A stretch of DNA of 41,463 nucleotides from VRUE01 sp035556755 (GTDB taxonomy: Bacteria; Actinomycetota; Thermoleophilia; Solirubrobacterales; 70-9), in NCBI GenBank assembly GCA_035556755.1, contig DATMEP010000007.1, positions 1 to 41,463 on the forward strand, given 5' to 3'. Position numbers and translations under genes: made by a program. Positions 24,832 through 32,006 of this stretch are shown here, piece after piece; positions within the stretch are counted from its first letter, which is position 1; each line of letters begins with the position of its first letter. The notes below the pieces were generated by a model that saw nothing but the letters and a program-made list of their open reading frames with translations, was not told the origin of the DNA and ran no database searches.

Positions 24832-25596
24832 CTAGTAGATCGCGGCGGCGAGGCGTTTGCGGTACTCGCGGGCGCTTGGGTCCGCCGGGTCGGCTTCGCT
24901 GAGGATGCCGACGATCGCGCGGCGGAGATCCTCTCGGGTCTCCCCGTCGGCGGCGGGGATCTCGTCGAGCAGCGCGTCGAGGGCAGCCGCGCGCTTGGGA
25001 CCCAGCTCGCCACCGACCGGCCCGGCGCCGTCGAGCTGGGCGAACGCCTCGGTCCCGATGCCAGCTTTCGACAGCCGCACACTGGCGGCGATCCCCTCGG
25101 CGCCGAAATCGCCGTCGTGGCCCTCCACCGCTTCCAGAGCCTCGTCCTCGGCGCCGCGCTCGAGCCGCTTGCGGGCCAGGGCCGCGGCGATGTCGGCGCG
25201 GCGTGGCTCCAGCTCGGCGGCATCGCGCAGGGAGAGCTCGTCGCCGGCGGCGAACAGCTCGTCGGCGCGGGACGGCGCCAGCGAGTCGAACAGCGCCTCC
25301 ACTTTCGCCTTCGGCACGGCACCGACGAACTCGTCGACGACGGCGCCGTCGCGGAAGGCCTTCACCGCCGGGATTCCCTGAACCCCGTAGCGGGCTGCGA
25401 GCGCCTGGTTGGCGTCGACGTCGACCTTGGCCAGGACGACCCTGCCGGCTCGCTTTGCCTCGGCCGCTTCCAGCGCCGGGGTCAGCGTCCGGCACGGGCC
25501 GCACCACTCCGCCCAGAAGTCGACGACGACCGGGATCTCGCGCGACCGCGCGACCACCTCCGGCTCGAAGGTCGCTTCGCTGACGTCGATGGCCAT
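24832..25596 (-). CDS. thioredoxin-domain protein with TPR-like C terminus (CnoX/YbbN-like)
   Basis: A 254-residue protein. Residues 1-110 form a thioredoxin domain with the active site WAEWCGPCR near 29-37 and cis-proline GIPAVKAF near 75. Residues about 115-254 are alpha-helical, Ala/Glu/Leu-rich repeats of the type that follow thioredoxin in YbbN/CnoX co-chaperones (RADIAAALARKRLERGAEDEA; GELGPKRAAALDALLDEI). It may protect or hand over proteins during oxidative stress. The CxxC motif is intact, so redox activity is possible, unlike E. coli YbbN. ATG 25596 has no strong ribosome binding site. Confidence 0.88.
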   Translation of the reverse strand: MAIDVSEATFEPEVVARSREIPVVVDFWAEWCGPCRTLTPALEAAEAKRAGRVVLAKVDVDANQALAARYGVQGIPAVKAFRDGAVVDEFVGAVPKAKVEALFDSLAPSRADELFAAGDELSLRDAAELEPRRADIAAALARKRLERGAEDEALEAVEGHDGDFGAEGIAASVRLSKAGIGTEAFAQLDGAGPVGGELGPKRAAALDALLDEIPAADGETREDLRRAIVGILSEADPADPSAREYRKRLAAAIY

Positions 25597-25629
25597 GACC
25601 GGAGGTTAGTAGCGGCAGACGCGAGGCTG

Positions 25630-25658
25630 TTGCAGGCGGCACCCGATCGGCGTACCTT
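25630..25658 (+). promoter_or_regulatory. candidate promoter for the SnoaL-like gene
   Basis: TTGCAG (25630-25635), a 17-base spacer and TACCTT (25653-25658) make a plausible sigma-70-type promoter. An AAAGGAGG ribosome site follows about 13 bases before the ATG at 25697, so the transcript would have a leader of roughly 30 bases. Confidence 0.45.
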
Positions 25659-25696
25659 GATCAGTGGGTGGGGAAACTCCGACAAAGGAGGACGAG

Positions 25697-26074
25697 ATGG
25701 CAAACGTCGACACCGCCCGCAGCGCTTATGAGGCATTCAGCCGGGGCGACCTGGAGGCCCTGAGCGAGATGCTGGCCGAGGACGGGACCTGGCTGACCTC
25801 GGACGAGCTCCCGCTCGGCGGCGAAACCAGAGGCCGCGACACGATCCTCGGCAATTTCGCCCAGATACCCAACTACTGGTCGTCGTTCAGCGTCGAGCCG
25901 GAGGAGTTCATCGACGCCGGCGAGTGGGTGGTCGTACGGGGCACGCAGCGCGCCGGCAACGACAGCGGCAGCTTCGAGGCTCCCTTCGCCCACCTGATGA
26001 AGTTCGAGGACGGCAAGATCGTCCGCGGCGAGTTCTTCGGCGACAGCGCCAAGGCTGCGAAGGTCCTGGCCTGA
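25697..26074 (+). CDS. SnoaL-like / NTF2-fold protein
   Basis: A 125-residue protein of the SnoaL-like NTF2 superfamily, recognised from VDTARSAYEAFSRGDLEALSEMLAEDGTW at the N terminus, RGRDTILGNFAQIP, and the closing strand pattern HLMKFEDGKIVRGEFFGDSAKAAKVL. Such cone-shaped alpha/beta folds act as ketosteroid-isomerase-like enzymes, cyclases or ligand binders; the specific activity is not predictable. I start at ATG 25697, which has a textbook AAAGGAGG site; upstream in-frame ATG has none. It is a single-gene unit between divergent thioredoxin and converging uvrB. Confidence 0.87.
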   Translation: MANVDTARSAYEAFSRGDLEALSEMLAEDGTWLTSDELPLGGETRGRDTILGNFAQIPNYWSSFSVEPEEFIDAGEWVVVRGTQRAGNDSGSFEAPFAHLMKFEDGKIVRGEFFGDSAKAAKVLA

Positions 26075-26088
26075 ACGACCGCCCTGGC

Positions 26089-26201
26089 GGCACCTGAGCG
26101 GTGGCCGGGCCAAGCAGATCAAGGACGACCGAGGGAGTGTGCTCCGCACATGACCGAGGGAGGACGCCGATATGCGCCGGTCAGGGCGCCGCTCAGGTGC
26201 C
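26089..26201. repeat. long inverted repeat enclosing a structured intergenic segment
   Basis: GGCACCTGAGCGG (26089-26101) is exactly complementary to CCGCTCAGGTGCC (26189-26201); flanking GACCGCC and GGCGGTC extend the pairing past a five-base bulge. The enclosed bases hold two direct copies of GACCGAGGGAG (26127-26137 and 26152-26162) and a small TGTGC-TCC-GCACA hairpin. The right arm overlaps the 3' end of uvrB. Confidence 0.6.
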
Positions 26202-28190
26202 GGCGGTCATCCCATCGAGGTCGCGGCGTAGCTCTTTCAGCTCGTCACGGAGTCGGGCCGCCTCCTCGAAGCGGAGGTCGTCGGCGGCGGCCAGCATCTC
26301 CTCCTCGAGGGCGACGATCGTCCGCTCCAGCTCGGCCGGGTCGGTGACCGCCTCGCCGCGGCCGCGGCGGCGCTTGCGTGGCGCCCGGTCCTCCATCGCC
26401 AGGAACTCGGCCATCTCGGAGATCCCCTTGCGGACGGTCTCCGGGGTGATCCCGTGCTCCTTGTTGTAGGCGAGCTGGATCGCCCGGCGGCGATCGGTCT
26501 CGCTCATCGCGGCGCGCATCGCGTCGGTCTCCTTGTCGGCGTACATCAGCACCCGTCCGTTGACGTTGCGGGCGGCACGGCCGATCGTCTGCACGAGGCT
26601 GGTCTCGCCGCGCAGGAAGCCCTCCTTGTCGGCGTCGAGGATCGCCACCAGCGAGACCTCAGGCAGGTCGAGCCCCTCGCGCAGCAGGTTGACCCCGACC
26701 AGGACGTCGTACTCGCCGAGCCGCAGGTCGCGGATGATCTGGATCCGCTCCAGCGTGTCGATTTCGGAGTGCAGGTAGCGGACCTTGATCCCGTACTCGA
26801 GCAGGTAGGCGGTCAGGTCCTCGGCCATCTTCTTGGTCAGAGTGGTGACGAGGACGCGCTCCTTCGCCTCGGCCACCGCACGGATCTCGTTCATCAGGTC
26901 GTCGATCTGGTTCCGCGTCTCCCGCACCTCGATCTCGGGGTCGATGATCCCGGTCGGGCGAACGATCTGCTCGACGATCCGGGTCGATTCGGCCCGCTCG
27001 AAGGGGCCCGGCGTCGCCGAGACCATCACCAGCTGGTCGACCCGGTCGAGGAACTCGTCGAACTTGAGCGGCCGGTTGTCGATCGCCGAGGGCAGCCGGA
27101 AGCCGTAGTCGATCAGCGTCGTCTTGCGCGAGCGGTCCCCCTCGTACATCCCGCCGATCTGCGGGATCGTCTGGTGGGACTCGTCGACGAGGCAGACGAA
27201 GTCGTCGGGGAAGTAGTCGATCAGGGTGTGCGGCGGGCTGCCCGGCGGCCGCCCGTCGAGGATCCGCGAGTAGTTCTCGATCCCCGAGGTGAAGCCGATC
27301 TCCTTCAGCATCTCGATGTCGTAGGCGGTGCGCTGGCGCAGCCGGTGCGCCTCCAGCTGCTTGCCCTCCTCCTCCAGCTCGGCGGTGCGGGAGTGCAGTT
27401 CGGCGCGGATTTCGTCGACCGCGCGCTCCAGCGTCTCGTCTTTCGTCACATAGTGGGAGGCGGGCCAGACCGAGACGTGCTCGATCTCGTCGAGCACCTC
27501 GCCGGTCAGCGGGTCGAAGTGCTGGACCGACTCGATCTCGTCCCCGAACAGCGCGATCCGGTAGGCCGACTCGGCGTAGGAGGGCATGATCTCCAGCACC
27601 TCGCCGCGGACCCGGAAGGTGCCGCGGCCCAGCGTCGAGTCGTTGCGCTGGTACTGCATCTTGACCAGCTTGCGCAGCACCTCGTCGCGGTCGATCGACT
27701 CGCCGACCTTGAACAGCTGCATTTTTTCGTTGTAGACCTGCGGCGAGCCGATCCCGTAGATGCAGGAGACCGAAGCGACGATGATCACGTCGCGGCGGGC
27801 GAACAGGGCCGCGGTCGCGGCGTGGCGCAGCCGGTCGATCTCGTCGTTGATCGAGGAGTCCTTCTCGATGTAGAGGTCCTGCGCCGGGACGTAGGCCTCG
27901 GGCTGGTAGTAGTCGTAGTAGGAGACGAAGTACTCGACCACGTTCTCGGGGAAGAACTCGCGGAACTCGTTGCAGAGCTGCGCGGCCAGCGTCTTGTTGT
28001 GGGCGATCACCAGGGCGGGCCGCTGGACCGCCTCGATCACTCCGGCCATGGTGAAGGTCTTGCCCGTCCCGGTCGCCCCGAGCAGGGTCTGGAATTGCTC
28101 CCCCGCGCCCAGCCCCTCGGCCAGGCCCGCGATCGCCTGCGGCTGGTCGGCAGTCGGCGTGTAGGCGGGGTTGAGCTTGAACTCGGGCAC
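26193..28190 (-). CDS. uvrB: excinuclease ABC subunit UvrB
   Basis: A 665-residue helicase-fold protein that verifies DNA damage and recruits UvrC. Motifs: Walker A LLGATGTGKTFTMA near 37-50, the damage-probing beta-hairpin region SYYDYYQPEAYVPAQDLYIE near 90-110, LVDESHQTIPQ near 335 (DExH), VLVGVNLLREGLDLPEVSL near 490, QTIGRAARNVNGRVLMYAD near 525, and a C-terminal UVR motif (LEEEMLAAADDLRFEEAARLRDE) near 630-655 for UvrC contact. The start is GTG 28190. Length is typical. It stands in the actinobacterial rpsA-coaE-uvrB-uvrA order. Confidence 0.98.
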   Translation of the reverse strand: MPEFKLNPAYTPTADQPQAIAGLAEGLGAGEQFQTLLGATGTGKTFTMAGVIEAVQRPALVIAHNKTLAAQLCNEFREFFPENVVEYFVSYYDYYQPEAYVPAQDLYIEKDSSINDEIDRLRHAATAALFARRDVIIVASVSCIYGIGSPQVYNEKMQLFKVGESIDRDEVLRKLVKMQYQRNDSTLGRGTFRVRGEVLEIMPSYAESAYRIALFGDEIESVQHFDPLTGEVLDEIEHVSVWPASHYVTKDETLERAVDEIRAELHSRTAELEEEGKQLEAHRLRQRTAYDIEMLKEIGFTSGIENYSRILDGRPPGSPPHTLIDYFPDDFVCLVDESHQTIPQIGGMYEGDRSRKTTLIDYGFRLPSAIDNRPLKFDEFLDRVDQLVMVSATPGPFERAESTRIVEQIVRPTGIIDPEIEVRETRNQIDDLMNEIRAVAEAKERVLVTTLTKKMAEDLTAYLLEYGIKVRYLHSEIDTLERIQIIRDLRLGEYDVLVGVNLLREGLDLPEVSLVAILDADKEGFLRGETSLVQTIGRAARNVNGRVLMYADKETDAMRAAMSETDRRRAIQLAYNKEHGITPETVRKGISEMAEFLAMEDRAPRKRRRGRGEAVTDPAELERTIVALEEEMLAAADDLRFEEAARLRDELKELRRDLDGMTAGT

Positions 28191-28245
28191 GCGATGACGA
28201 TAGCGGGCGCGTTACCCGCGCCTTTCGTGGAAGACTGCCCGGCCG

Positions 28246-28614
28246 ATGACCCGATCCCAGAAAGCGCTCGCCGGCTTTTTCGCCTTCACCGGCACGATGC
28301 ACTTCGTCATCCCGCGCAGCTACGAAGCGATGATGCCGCCGTCGCTGCCCCGCCACCGCGAGGCCGTAGTCGTCAGCGGCCTGGCGGAGATCGCGGGGGC
28401 CGCGGCGGTCGTCCCGCGCCGCAGCCGGCGTTTCGCCCGCTGGTGGCTGCTCGCCCTGCTGGTCGCGGTCTTTCCCGCCAACGTCCACATGGCGGTCAAC
28501 CCCGAGCAGGTGCGGGGCCTGGACCTCGACCGGGTACCCCGGTGGGCGTTGTGGGCGCGGCTGCCCCTGCAGCCTCTGGCGATGCTCTGGGTCTGGCGCG
28601 CGACCCGCAGCTGA
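28246..28614 (+). CDS. DoxX-like small membrane protein
   Basis: A 122-residue membrane protein with about four hydrophobic segments. FFAFTGTMHFVIPRSYEAMMPPSLP at the N terminus, SGLAEIAGAAAVV and LLALLVAVFPANVHMAVNP match the DoxX/DoxD-like pattern (helix, PxxF, EiaGa, FPANVHMA). Biochemical role is unclear; some DoxX relatives link to redox or detoxification at the membrane. It is divergent from uvrB with a 55-base gap. Confidence 0.8.
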   Translation: MTRSQKALAGFFAFTGTMHFVIPRSYEAMMPPSLPRHREAVVVSGLAEIAGAAAVVPRRSRRFARWWLLALLVAVFPANVHMAVNPEQVRGLDLDRVPRWALWARLPLQPLAMLWVWRATRS

Positions 28615-28659
28615 GACCGGCGCGGTAAACGTGCGGGTTTGCCTATAGGGTTTTTGTCT

Positions 28660-28669
28660 GTAGATCTAC
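28660..28669. promoter_or_regulatory. candidate operator upstream of the XRE regulator gene
   Basis: GTAGATCTAC is a perfect 10-base palindrome 27 bases before the regulator ATG, inside an AT-richer stretch (28631-28690) that must hold the promoter. Autoregulation by the helix-turn-helix protein is a natural hypothesis. Confidence 0.3.
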
Positions 28670-28696
28670 TGTCTTCAGGCACAGAGAATCCCCGTC

Positions 28697-28945
28697 ATGC
28701 AACCACGCGACCGATTCGCGGTCAATCTGAGCAAAGCCCGCAAGAAAGCCAAAATCTCGCAGGAGGAGCTGGGCTTCCGCTGCGACCTGCACCGCACCGA
28801 GATATCGCTGCTCGAGCGCGGCGGCCGGGAGCCGCGCCTCGGCACGATCGTAAAGCTGTCGAGCGCCCTCGGCGTCAAGCCCGAAGAGCTCTGCACCGGC
28901 GTCAGCTGGAACGTCAAGTCCCAGCGCTTCACCTTCAAGAAGTAG
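28697..28945 (+). CDS. small XRE-family helix-turn-helix regulator
   Basis: An 82-residue DNA-binding protein that is little more than a Cro/C1-type helix-turn-helix: FAVNLSKARKKAKISQEELGF, RCDLHRTEISLLERGGREP (recognition helix), GTIVKLSSALGVKPEELCTG. A short tail (SWNVKSQRFTFKK) follows. Single-domain XRE proteins of this size occur as stand-alone regulators and as restriction-modification controllers or antitoxins, but no methylase, nuclease or toxin gene is adjacent. The plus-strand gene stops seven bases before the converging anchored protein. No strong ribosome site precedes its ATG. Confidence 0.9.
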   Translation: MQPRDRFAVNLSKARKKAKISQEELGFRCDLHRTEISLLERGGREPRLGTIVKLSSALGVKPEELCTGVSWNVKSQRFTFKK

Positions 28946-28951
28946 CGGCGC

Positions 28952-29476
28952 TCAGGGCAGGAACCGTTCGAGCAGGCCCTGAGCGGGGCCGAAGAAGCTC
29001 TGCGCCTGGTCGAGCAGGTTTTCCGCGTCCTGGACCAGTTCGATCGCCTGGTCGAGCGGAATCTGCCGCAGCGTCGCGCGCAGCGGGCCCGCCAGCAGCG
29101 GCGGCAGGGCGCCGGCGCGTTCGGCGTCGTCGACGGCACGCAGCAGGCCAGCCCGGATCGCCCGGGCGAGCTCGACTTCGTCGATCCCGTAGCGCTCGGT
29201 GAAGCGCTCCCGGGACTCGGGCGTCGCCAGCGCCCTGGCCAGCGTCTCCCGGGTGACCCCCAGCTCGCAGGCGGCACCGTCGAGCGCCGAGAGCGAGAAC
29301 TGCTCGGCGATCTGCTGCAGGCCTTCTGGGTCGCGCCAGGGCCGTTCCTTGCAGGGGTCCTGCGTCTTCGCCGGCGCGTAGGAGGAACCGCCGGCGGCGA
29401 GGTAGGTGCCAACCAGCGCCAGCGAGGCGACGACCGCGGCGACGACCAGGAACCGGCCTCTGGCCTCCGTGCTCAC
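28952..29476 (-). CDS. membrane-anchored or exported hypothetical protein
   Basis: A 174-residue protein with an N-terminal hydrophobic segment (about residues 8-30, GRFLVVAAVVASLALVGTYLAAG) and no clear cleavage site, then an extracytoplasmic part of about 140 residues with two cysteines (DPCKERPW, AACELGVTRE) and helical segments: LARALATPESRERFTERYG, VELARAIRAGLLRAVDDAE and IELVQDAENLLDQAQSFFG. I do not recognise the family. The GTG start overlaps the stop of the MFS transporter gene (GTGA), so it is probably made with the transporter, whose large periplasmic loop could be its partner; that is inference. Confidence 0.7.
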   Translation of the reverse strand: MSTEARGRFLVVAAVVASLALVGTYLAAGGSSYAPAKTQDPCKERPWRDPEGLQQIAEQFSLSALDGAACELGVTRETLARALATPESRERFTERYGIDEVELARAIRAGLLRAVDDAERAGALPPLLAGPLRATLRQIPLDQAIELVQDAENLLDQAQSFFGPAQGLLERFLP

Positions 29477-30843
29477 AGGCCCACCCTCCGGGCAAAACCG
29501 ATCGGGATCAGCGCCAGCAGGCCGATCAGGGCGCCGAGCCCGAACGAGGGGCTGAACGCGTGGGTCGCGCCCCGGTCGAGCTGATCCTGGAGTTCGTCGC
29601 GCAGGACGAGCACCTCGGCGCGGTCTTCCGGATCCTCCGGCAGCGGCTCGAAGACGGGGCCGATCGTCGGCACCCTCCCCCGCTCGCCCTCGAGCCGGTC
29701 GTCGATCCGCTGCGAGAGCTCCAGCTTCAGCAGCGGGTCGACCCGCGAGTCGAGGACGATCGCGGTGCCGGCGTCGATCGCGTCGCGGCGCTGCTGGGCG
29801 ATGTCGGCGGTGAACAGCGGCGTCAGCGCCACCAGCCCGATCGCGACCCCGGCGTGGCGGGCCGAGATCGTCCAGCCGCCGTGGATCGCCTGCGGCGCCC
29901 GCCCGGCCAGCGCCGTTTCGGTCAGCGCCGAGAGGACGAGCGAGAGCCCGATGCCGACCAGGATCTGCGGTGGCAGGGTCAGCGCGACCTCGGCCTTGGG
30001 CAGCAATGCCAGCCCGCCGAGCCCGCCGGAGACGAGGATCGCGCCCGCCGCCGCCCGGGCGCGGGCGCTGCCGGCGGCCGGCCCGAGCCGGTTGCCCAGC
30101 AGCGCCGCCAGGGGCATCACGGAGACGACGATGGCGGCCCCGATGGGGGTCAGCCGCCAGCCCTCTATCAGCAGCAGGACGAGCAGGAAGAGCGCCGCCG
30201 CGATCGCCGCCGAGGTCATCGCCAGCGCCAGGTTGGCCGGGAGGTGGGGACGGCCGGTGCGGCGCAGCTCGGTGGCGACGATCCCGGTTGCCGCCTCGTG
30301 CCTGGCGACCGCGAGGACCGGCACCCCGGCGGCGATCGCGATCGGCGCCTGGACCAGGAAGATCGACTGCCAGGAGATCAGCTCGGTGAGCACGCCCCCC
30401 ACGGCCGGGCCCAGCGCCGCCCCGGTCGCCCCGGCCGCGGCCCATACCGTGGCGGCGCGGCGCTCCGACCCGACCGTGGCCGGCAGCAGCTCCAGCACCG
30501 CCGTCACGGCCACGGCGCCCCCCAGCGCCTGCACGCAGCGGGCCGCGAGCAGCGTGCTCAGCTCGGTGGCGACACCACAGGCGATGCCGGCTCCGGCAAA
30601 GACCGCCAGCCCGAACGCCGCGGCGCGACCCGGGCCGACTCGACGTGCCAGGTGGGCGGCGGGGACGGCAGCAAGGGCCAGAACCAGGTTGAAGGAGATC
30701 AGGACCCAGGTGACGCCGGCCACGCTCGTGTCCAGCTCGCGGTAGATCTCCGGCAGGGCGAGGACGACGATCGAGGAGTCGGCGAGGACCAGGCCGACGG
30801 CGACCGCGAGGGCGGCGAGGCGGGGTCGCGGTGCCGCACTCAA
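29473..30843 (-). CDS. MFS transporter, drug-exporter-like (DHA2 type)
   Basis: A 456-residue major facilitator with about 12-14 helices. N-terminal helix ALAVAVGLVLADSSIVVLALPE matches the D(S/T)TIVNVALP motif of DHA2 exporters, HLARRVGPGRAAAFG is the loop 2-3 motif A, and GAALGPAVGGVLTE is the antiporter motif C. Between the last two helices lies an extracytoplasmic loop of about 85 residues (VLDSRVDPLLKLELSQRIDD ... HAFSPSFG). Export of a small molecule by proton antiport is likely, substrate unknown. The start is a TTG overlapping the stop of the lytic transglycosylase gene (TTGA). Confidence 0.88.
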   Translation of the reverse strand: MSAAPRPRLAALAVAVGLVLADSSIVVLALPEIYRELDTSVAGVTWVLISFNLVLALAAVPAAHLARRVGPGRAAAFGLAVFAGAGIACGVATELSTLLAARCVQALGGAVAVTAVLELLPATVGSERRAATVWAAAGATGAALGPAVGGVLTELISWQSIFLVQAPIAIAAGVPVLAVARHEAATGIVATELRRTGRPHLPANLALAMTSAAIAAALFLLVLLLIEGWRLTPIGAAIVVSVMPLAALLGNRLGPAAGSARARAAAGAILVSGGLGGLALLPKAEVALTLPPQILVGIGLSLVLSALTETALAGRAPQAIHGGWTISARHAGVAIGLVALTPLFTADIAQQRRDAIDAGTAIVLDSRVDPLLKLELSQRIDDRLEGERGRVPTIGPVFEPLPEDPEDRAEVLVLRDELQDQLDRGATHAFSPSFGLGALIGLLALIPIGFARRVGL

Positions 30844-31418
30844 TAGCCCAGCTCCTCGCCGTACTCGTCGCGGTAGTCGTCGCGCTTGTCGAGCACGTCG
30901 GCGACGTAGCCCCGGGTTTCGTCGAGCGGGATCGCCTCCATGGTCAGGTCGGACCCGCCCCACTCACCGACCTGGGTGGGGCCGGCGTTGTAGGCGGCCA
31001 GGGCCGCCACCTCGTTGCCGTCGTAGAGTTCGAGCAGCTCGCGCAGGTAGAAGGTTCCGTAGCGGATGTTGATGTCGGGATCGCCGAGGTCGGCGAGCCG
31101 GAAGGTGGTGCCGCCGCTCAGCCGCTCGATCTCGTTCGCCGTCGCCGGGGTGATCTGCATCAGCCCGCGGGCGCCGGCGTGCGAGGTCTGGTCACGGAAG
31201 CGCGACTCGGCGTAGATGACAGCGGCGATCAGCGACGCATCGACCTCCTTTTCGTCGGCCTGCTGGCGGATGATGTCCTCGTGACGTAGGGGCAAGGTCA
31301 GTTCCTGGATCACGTTGCTGAAGGTGCCGGACAGGCCGAGTGCGACTCCCGCCGCCACCGCGACCGCAAGCGCCGTCGCGCCGACGAGCAGCCGCCGCCG
31401 CCTCGGCCTCCTTCTCAT
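30840..31418 (-). CDS. lytic transglycosylase (SLT domain)
   Basis: A 192-residue murein lytic transglycosylase that cleaves the MurNAc-GlcNAc bond to give anhydro-muropeptides. A basic start and one hydrophobic helix (residues about 9-30) form an uncleaved anchor or signal. The SLT fold runs from about 58: AAVIYAESRF (catalytic glutamate), AGARGLMQITPATANEI, DINIRYGTFYLRELL and ALAAYNAGPTQVGEW, all classical motifs. It is ATGA-coupled to coaE on its upstream side. Typical of short actinobacterial SLT enzymes. Confidence 0.94.
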   Translation of the reverse strand: MRRRPRRRRLLVGATALAVAVAAGVALGLSGTFSNVIQELTLPLRHEDIIRQQADEKEVDASLIAAVIYAESRFRDQTSHAGARGLMQITPATANEIERLSGGTTFRLADLGDPDINIRYGTFYLRELLELYDGNEVAALAAYNAGPTQVGEWGGSDLTMEAIPLDETRGYVADVLDKRDDYRDEYGEELGY

Positions 31419-31999
31419 CCAATCAGCCTCACGAGGAGGCCGGACAGCTCGCGTTCGAGGTCCTCGACGCTGCCCTCGTTCTCGACCACGTGCGCCGCCC
31501 GGGCTGCCTTCTCGCCTTGGGCGAGCTGGCGCGCCTCCCGCTCGTCGACCAGCGCGTGGCCACGCGCCTCGGCCCGATCGCGGCGCAGCGGGTCGGAGGC
31601 GACCACGGCGACGGTCGTGTCGAAGACCTTCTCCATCTCGGACTCGAACAGCAGCGGGACCTCGACCACGGCGATCTCAGTCGTATCCGGCAGGCCGGCG
31701 AGCCAGGTGCCGATCCTCTCCCCCACCAGGGGGTGGATCTGGGCCTCCAGCCAGCTCAGCTCATCCGGCTCGGCAAAGACGATCTCGCCGACGCGAGTGC
31801 GGTCGACCCGCCCGTCCGGCGCGACCTCGGCACCCCAGCGCTCGGTGAGGCGGCCGAGCAGCGGCTCGGAGTCGAGCAACTCGTGGACGACGGCGTCGCT
31901 GGAGATCGTCGCCGCGCCCAGCCGCTCGAAGGCGGCCAGCGCCTCGGACTTCCCGGCCGCGATGCCGCCGGTCAGGCCGATCGTCAGCGGCCGGGCCAC
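31415..31999 (-). CDS. coaE: dephospho-CoA kinase CoaE
   Basis: A 194-residue P-loop kinase that completes coenzyme A synthesis by phosphorylating the ribose 3'-OH. Walker A IGLTGGIAAGKSEAL near 8-22, SSDAVVHELLD near 36, HPLVGERIGTWL near 92, and VVEVPLLFESEMEKVFD near 112 with the substrate-binding leucines. The start is GTG 31999, seven bases after the rpsA stop. The gene follows rpsA as in mycobacteria. Unlike the mycobacterial protein it has no long C-terminal domain. Confidence 0.95.
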   Translation of the reverse strand: MARPLTIGLTGGIAAGKSEALAAFERLGAATISSDAVVHELLDSEPLLGRLTERWGAEVAPDGRVDRTRVGEIVFAEPDELSWLEAQIHPLVGERIGTWLAGLPDTTEIAVVEVPLLFESEMEKVFDTTVAVVASDPLRRDRAEARGHALVDEREARQLAQGEKAARAAHVVENEGSVEDLERELSGLLVRLIG

Positions 32000-32006
32000 G
32001 ACGGAA

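Noticed and set aside
25606..25620. TTAGTAGCGG before the thioredoxin gene resembles the inner arm of the 43-base palindrome.
   Set aside because: Only ten bases match, the outer GAGTTCGC/GCGAACTC arms are missing, and there is no self-complementarity, so chance similarity is likely.
28697..28945. Restriction-modification controller or prophage repressor.
   Set aside because: No methylase, endonuclease, integrase or phage gene lies within several kilobases.
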